A stretch of DNA of 64,000 bases from Paenarthrobacter nitroguajacolicus (GTDB taxonomy: Bacteria > Actinomycetota > Actinomycetes > Actinomycetales > Micrococcaceae): NCBI RefSeq assembly GCF_007786235.1, contig NZ_VNFK01000018.1:41346-105345 (forward strand), given 5' to 3'. The notes under the pieces were generated by a model. That model searched no databases and was not told where the DNA came from. It worked only from the letters and a program-made list of their open reading frames with translations. The position numbers and the translations under genes were made by a program. Positions 60,328 to 64,000 of the stretch are shown here, piece after piece; the first letter of the stretch is position 1; every line of letters starts with the position of its first letter.

Positions 60328-60555
60328 GTGCGGGAGCCCACGCAGTTGATTGCGCTCAAGAACTTGTCAGGCATTCTTGTAAGCTTGAGGCCGGGTGAAC
60401 CTCATGGCGACGGGGTTCCCTCTAAGCACCACGAGGTAACACTGACATTGGTGGACGGGTCAACATTCCCGCTGCCGAACTCCGAATGGCTGAGCAATGC
60501 AGGCGCAGAACGCATGGAGCGGCTTCTCCACGGCCTTTATGCCGCACTAGTCTGA
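60328..60555 (+). CDS. Hypothetical 75-residue protein
   Basis: GTG 60328 is preceded by GAAGGAG at seven bases, a strong ribosome site. The product (MREPTQLIALKNLSGILVSL, then HEVTLTLVDGSTFPLPNSEW, then LSNAGAERMERLLHGLYAAL) looks like a small beta-alpha protein. It is divergent from the fused lipoprotein. No family was recognised. It lies in a region with looser gene packing and lower GC than most of the window. Confidence 0.65.
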   Translation: MREPTQLIALKNLSGILVSLRPGEPHGDGVPSKHHEVTLTLVDGSTFPLPNSEWLSNAGAERMERLLHGLYAALV

Positions 60556-60646
60556 ATGAATGGCACTGCTACTAGAACAGCGCCAGGCGTCGTTTGCGCG
60601 ATGTCTCGCAGGGTTGACTCATGAAGTTCAAGCGCGCCGCGGCGTC

Positions 60647-60883
60647 TTACTTCCTCCCGGAGTTTTCCACTACGCTGTCCAGAGTGTCCGTTGGCGCGGG
60701 CGTGATTTTGACCTCGCTTAGCTTCTCAGCCTTGTCGGCCACGTCGTTCAGTCCGTTGATGAACAGCAACGGTGGGTTTATGACTAGCGCTGGTGGCCCG
60801 GCGATCGCATCCTCCGGATGTACCGCTTCTCGCCGGTACAGCAAGATGACACACCCCAGATCATCGCTGGCGAATGTGCCCAC
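60647..60883 (-). CDS. Hypothetical 78-residue ORF, possibly a gene remnant
   Basis: GTG at 60883 opens 78 codons with PPALVINPPLLFINGLNDVA and DKAEKLSEVKITPAPTDTLD, a composition more protein-like than the opposite-strand ORF 60621-61010. No clear ribosome site or domain was seen. It could be the C-terminal remnant of a membrane or secreted protein of the same locus. Evidence for expression is weak. Confidence 0.35.
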   Translation of the reverse strand: MGTFASDDLGCVILLYRREAVHPEDAIAGPPALVINPPLLFINGLNDVADKAEKLSEVKITPAPTDTLDSVVENSGRK

Positions 60884-60973
60884 CTATTACAAGGACCGCC
60901 TCAGGGAAGCGTTTAGGAAGCTCTGGTCGTCGACAGATCGCCCCGATGTTAGAACCTTGAAGGCATGGGATGG

Positions 60974-61156
60974 TCACATGTTCTTCTTCATCTCTCGCGT
61001 CATCTCGTAGTAGGACTTGAGCCGCGGGACGGGGTAGCTGGTCAGCCCGTGGAGCCGACGGATGGTGGCCGCGTCGCGGGTGAGCCCGTTCGCTTTGAGA
61101 ACCCCGGAAGCCTTGCTGATGATTGAGCTGAGCCGGGCAACTTCAGAGCGCAGGGC
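60974..61156 (-). pseudogene. C-terminal fragment continuing the gene at 61157 after an in-frame TAA
   Basis: In the same frame as the gene at 61157-61906, the 60 codons after its TAA stop stay open: ALRSEVARLSSIISKASGVL, KANGLTRDAATIRRLHGLTS, and a basic end. There is no start codon or ribosome site after the TAA. The coiled-coil-like pattern runs smoothly across the stop (EWNEI, stop, ALRSEVARL), which suggests a nonsense mutation cut a protein of about 310 residues. Rare read-through is an alternative. Confidence 0.55.
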
Positions 61157-61906
61157 TTATATCTCATTCCATTCCTGGACCTTGGCTGCACCAAGCCAGC
61201 CTTCGATGATGGCCGCCGCTTCGGTGAGATCTTCTATACGCGGCCGGGTTGATGATCCGCTGATGGTCCATCTCTTCTTACCCAACCTGCCTAGGGAGAC
61301 CAGTTCAAAGTGCTCTTCCCGGGCCTCATTCAGCACCTTCGCGAGCTCCGACTGAACTTTAGACGGATCATTCATGGCCAGCCGTCGAGCCAGTTCCATG
61401 GACGCGTCCAAGGACAGGATCAACTCTCCGTCATCCTCGAAGCACAAGCTGTCTACGAACTCTTCCCACCGAATGGAGTGGAGTTTACGGAAGGCCTCGG
61501 GGTCGCTCACCGCTGTTACTCCCGCATAATTCCCAGCCCAGTAGTTGAGCGAGTTTGTCTTGTCGAAACACCCGAATGTAAGTTCAACGACTTCGGCGTC
61601 TACGTCAGATGCGCGGGCTGAGGCGCTGGCTATCGCCTCCCATTTCGCTTCTGTCTCCTGGAATCGGGCAAGGTCCCCCCATGGGCATTTGAGCCGGCCG
61701 ATGGGAGCCCAGGTCTCTTCGCCTTCTTCCTCGATCGCTACGAAGGCGATGTAGGCGCGATGGGGATGCTTGATTCCCAGTTTGACTACGCGCACTTCTT
61801 GAAGGCTGTCGTTCTTACGGGCTCGGTATGCCCAGTGGGAGTTGATCGAACTTATCAGCAGGAAACGTTCGCGAGATAGAGTCCATTGCCTCGGAAGGGA
61901 GGTCAT
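61157..61906 (-). CDS. Hypothetical 249-residue protein, probably truncated by a nonsense codon
   Basis: From ATG 61906 the product begins MTSLPRQWTLSRERFLLISS. It contains HPHRAYIAFVAIEEEGEETW, TFGCFDKTNSLNYWAGNYAG, RKLHSIRWEEFVDSLCFEDD, a helical LDASMELARRLAMNDPSKVQ and a winged-helix-like LVSLGRLGKKRWTISGSSTR near the end. No family was recognised; it looks cytoplasmic and soluble. It stops at TAA 61157, but the frame continues 60 codons beyond. It lies between lipoprotein paralogues 2 and 3 on the same strand. Confidence 0.65.
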   Translation of the reverse strand: MTSLPRQWTLSRERFLLISSINSHWAYRARKNDSLQEVRVVKLGIKHPHRAYIAFVAIEEEGEETWAPIGRLKCPWGDLARFQETEAKWEAIASASARASDVDAEVVELTFGCFDKTNSLNYWAGNYAGVTAVSDPEAFRKLHSIRWEEFVDSLCFEDDGELILSLDASMELARRLAMNDPSKVQSELAKVLNEAREEHFELVSLGRLGKKRWTISGSSTRPRIEDLTEAAAIIEGWLGAAKVQEWNEI

Positions 61907-61965
61907 CGGCTAGCTTCAAGTGCCTATGGTCGTAATGCCGGCAGAAGGAGCGTGCTGTAACGGCT

Positions 61966-62562
61966 CTACTTTGTGGTCGGCGAGGGGGTGGGGCTCGCTT
62001 CCTGCCTGTCCAATTCCTTGTAGATTGCGGTTTGGTCTCCGGCGATGCAGACCGTGTCCATCTCCAGACTGGAGCCTTTGATGTTTGCGTAGTAGGACAG
62101 AAGGTGTCCGCCGTTCTCGTCAGCGTAGAGGCGGATGAGACCTGGGTCCCGGGGGTTGGTTTCGGTTCGGGTCGTGAAGCCCTTGGATTCCCAGAACGTT
62201 CTGACGACGTTTACTGACGCTTCCAGATCGACGGGGTCGGAAGTTTGGCTCAGGATACTGTAGTTCACTCCGTCTTGCCGGTCGGATGTGCTGCAGGCGC
62301 TGTTGACAGGGTTGTCTGTATCCGCCCATTTCTGGGTTCCGATGACTTTTTGGGTTTCGGTTTTGAAGGCGTGGAGATCCTTGAGGGCTTGTTTTAGTTC
62401 TTCTACCTGGGCTTTGACGGTTGCGGGGTCGCTGGGATTGCTTGAGCCGGTCATGGGGTTCTCCGTGGTAGGGGGCGTGCAGGCGGTCAGTGCAAGAGTC
62501 GCGCAGAACAATCCGGCGAGTATGCGGCGGGCCTTGAGCCGGGCCTTGGGTTCATGGGGCAT
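61966..62562 (-). CDS. Lipoprotein paralogue 3, full length
   Basis: ATG 62562 (with AAAGAG upstream) gives 198 residues; a TTG nine codons earlier overlaps the hydrolase stop. The signal RRILAGLFCATLALTAC ends in a lipobox, then TENPMTGSSNPSDPATVKAQ, VEELKQALKDLHAFKTETQK, and the middle part NYSILSQTSDPVDLEASVNV, FWESKGFTTRTETNPRDPGL, YADENGGHLLSYYANIKGSS, and a C-terminal Ser/Pro tail. It is predicted to be lipid-anchored outside the membrane. It directly follows the DUF1023 hydrolase gene, so the two are probably co-expressed and may interact. Confidence 0.85.
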   Translation of the reverse strand: MPHEPKARLKARRILAGLFCATLALTACTPPTTENPMTGSSNPSDPATVKAQVEELKQALKDLHAFKTETQKVIGTQKWADTDNPVNSACSTSDRQDGVNYSILSQTSDPVDLEASVNVVRTFWESKGFTTRTETNPRDPGLIRLYADENGGHLLSYYANIKGSSLEMDTVCIAGDQTAIYKELDRQEASPTPSPTTK

Positions 62563-62585
62563 GTGGTTCACTCTTTCTGAGTTGT

Positions 62586-64000
62586 TCAACGGCCCGCAAA
62601 TCCAGCCGGTGGCGATACCGGTCGTGCGCCTGGCAGGATTCGGTCTCCGTTGCCGGTTGTTGTTAGGGCAGCTTCATACAGGGCGGTGGTTCCCTTGTCT
62701 AGGTACCCGTAACCGCCACCGCCCTTTTCGTTCACCAGTGTGTTGTGTTCGGTCGTGCCTTCATAACGGGTCCCCTCGATTGTGGCCTCTTCCGAGGAGA
62801 ACACTTTCGCACCGAAGGACTCCAGCCGCGGATCCTGGCGTTGGAAGCGACCCAAATCAGCCAGTCCGTCACCGCTGGCTTCGGTGGTGTAGACCTGCCC
62901 GGCGGGCACGTGGAGATCTCCGGCGTTCCGGATCTCTTTCTCTATCCCGGCGGAGCCGAGCATCGTGAAGGAAGCGACGTTCAATTCCGCGGCGGCAAGG
63001 GCGTTGGACGTCACGGTGTTGCCGTAGGAATGGGCCAGTACGTGCAGGGTCTCCGTGGTCCTGTTACCCAAACCCTCTCTGACGGCGTTGAACCCCTGGA
63101 GGTCTGTGACGAAGCGTTCGGCGCCGGCCCGTGCTGCGTCGCCGCTGTTCACGGTCGGAACCGTGGGCGGTTCGTAGTTGATCCACGCCACCACGGCAAA
63201 GGACTCGCCCGGGAAAAGCCGCTGTTGTTGCCGTTTCAGGTTGTTGGCGTTTGTTGCCCAGTCATTGAAGCCGCTTTGGGGTGTGATGAGCATGCCGGAC
63301 ACAGCGTAGGTAACGTAGTCAGCCGTATCGGGGTTACCGGCGGAGACCTGTGCTTTCGGTGAGCCGTGGGTCAGATCGAAACCCAGCAGGACAGCTTTGG
63401 TTCCGCCCGCGTTCCTCAGTGCATCGGTGATGCCGTTCAGGGCTTTTTGTTGGGTTTGCAGCCGTGTCCAAGCCGGGTTGGTCATGGACATGCCTTGGCT
63501 GGCGGGCAGTAGGTGAGGCGTCCTGGCCAGTTCAGCGTTGATGCGGTCCTGCTCGGTGAAGAAGCGCTTGCGGTTGGCGAGGTTCCGGGCGGTCGCGGTG
63601 ATTCCGTTCAGATTCCCGATGACTCCGGGGATGGCCTCGATCAGGAGCAACTGGGCCTCGCCGGGTTCAATTGCCCCGTCGACGATCGTGTGGCCGAGAC
63701 CGCCCCACCACTCGGCTATCACGACGGAGTCCAGCCCTGGTTGTTCGAGCAGCCCCTGAAGTCGGTCCTTGTTGCCAGGTACGGCGAGCCAGGCTTTCAG
63801 TTGTGCGGCGTTCAGGGCCCCGAAATCGTTCAAACCGACTTGCCCCGGTGGTGCGTACATTATGAGAGCGCTATTGAGCATGGTCTCGGGCAGGGAGCCG
63901 CTGCCGGCTGCTTCGAATGCCGCGGCGATCTGCTCAAGCCACGTCGCGTCAGCGGCGTTCTCAGTCAGCAGTTCCTCGAACCCCGACACAAACGTGACAC
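62586..64000 (-). CDS. Alpha/beta hydrolase, DUF1023 family, 5' end outside the window
   Basis: The frame is open to the right edge (GTG at 63989 is the first possible start, with no stop before it), so the N-terminus is probably missing. At least 467 residues: an N-terminal helical part, a central AVSGMLITPQSGFNDWATNA, then ETLHVLAHSYGNTVTSNALA with the nucleophile elbow HSYG, MLGSAGIEKEIRNAGDLHVP, and TEASGDGLADLGRFQRQDPR. The last His of a triad is likely in TEHNTLVNEKGGGGYGYLDK. This is the actinobacterial DUF1023 hydrolase pattern, often linked with WXG-type secretion partners. The lipoprotein gene follows immediately, with overlapping ends if TTG 62589 is used. Confidence 0.85.
   Translation of the reverse strand, partial: VTFVSGFEELLTENAADATWLEQIAAAFEAAGSGSLPETMLNSALIMYAPPGQVGLNDFGALNAAQLKAWLAVPGNKDRLQGLLEQPGLDSVVIAEWWGGLGHTIVDGAIEPGEAQLLLIEAIPGVIGNLNGITATARNLANRKRFFTEQDRINAELARTPHLLPASQGMSMTNPAWTRLQTQQKALNGITDALRNAGGTKAVLLGFDLTHGSPKAQVSAGNPDTADYVTYAVSGMLITPQSGFNDWATNANNLKRQQQRLFPGESFAVVAWINYEPPTVPTVNSGDAARAGAERFVTDLQGFNAVREGLGNRTTETLHVLAHSYGNTVTSNALAAAELNVASFTMLGSAGIEKEIRNAGDLHVPAGQVYTTEASGDGLADLGRFQRQDPRLESFGAKVFSSEEATIEGTRYEGTTEHNTLVNEKGGGGYGYLDKGTTALYEAALTTTGNGDRILPGARPVSPPAGFAGR

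Noticed and set aside
60621..61010. 129-residue plus-strand ORF
   Set aside because: It is antisense to the more protein-like minus-strand frames at 60647-60883 and 60974-61156. Its Ser-rich translation looks like an antisense product.
60974..61156. IS3-type transposase OrfA remnant
   Set aside because: The LRSEVARL helix recalls OrfA leucine zippers, but there are no inverted repeats, DDE motif or IS3 HTH nearby, and the frame continues directly from the upstream gene.

Overview
The window comes from a high-GC Gram-positive soil bacterium, most likely a member of the Micrococcaceae close to Arthrobacter or Paenarthrobacter. This rests on uniformly GC-rich codon use, many ATGA/GTGA stop-start overlaps, GTG and TTG starts, and a typical gene set: a StyA1/StyA2B flavin monooxygenase pair, GAF-ANTAR proteins, a SoxR-like promoter with a 19-bp spacer, and urease with a NiCoT nickel permease. 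No rRNA, tRNA, CRISPR array, intact insertion sequence or phage gene was seen. Nothing was searched against a database; family names come from motifs read in the translations.

Layout. 1-1.6 kb: 3' part of an AsnC/Lrp regulator, a VOC protein and a DUF1304 membrane protein. 1.7-8.3 kb: a four-carbon sugar-acid (threonate/erythronate type) operon of class II aldolase, GntP permease, LtnD-like dehydrogenase and OtnK-type kinase, with an alpha/beta hydrolase and a FadR-type regulator running the other way and two matching operator sites. 8.3-17.7 kb: an AraC regulator facing a probable indole/isatin operon: a 52-aa micro-ORF between two copies of a 98-bp promoter, SDR, StyA1, StyA2B fusion, FAD oxidoreductase, isatin-hydrolase-like cyclase and ThDP decarboxylase. 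17.7-28.2 kb: pectin and hemicellulose use: LacI regulator, GH43, DUF6807 protein, ABC sugar importer and two tandem pectate lyase-pectin esterase proteins, the second with a broken esterase domain.

28.2-36.4 kb: stress and redox genes: UspA, SDR, dodecin, MmyB-like regulator, three aldo/keto reductases, an epimerase-like protein, a lactonase-fold protein and two small unknowns. 36.6-42 kb: a secreted GH13 amylase with two C-terminal repeats and flanking LacI-type operators, a GNAT protein, and an ECF sigma factor with a membrane partner. 42-49.5 kb: a serine hydrolase and a full urease operon ureA-B-C-E-F-G-D followed by a nickel permease. 49.6-52.8 kb: a flavin reductase behind a SoxR-box promoter, and an operon of RidA, LacI regulator and D-serine dehydratase-like enzyme. 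52.9-56.4 kb: three GAF-ANTAR proteins interleaved with two homologous small proteins carrying an LW-YY-IGG core. 56.4-58.7 kb: GH51 arabinofuranosidase with its operator, and a methyltransferase.

58.7-64 kb is the most unusual part. A DUF1023-type alpha/beta hydrolase (cut by the window edge) is followed by three paralogous lipoproteins. One is intact, one is fused to an extra N-terminal domain and one has lost about 60 internal residues. Between them lie a gene interrupted by an in-frame TAA and two small orphan ORFs. It reads like a repeatedly duplicated and decaying effector-partner locus.

Intergenic space is small: no stretch over about 300 bases lacks a gene. Most convergent gene pairs are separated by long palindromic hairpins, two of which belong to one recognisable repeat family.
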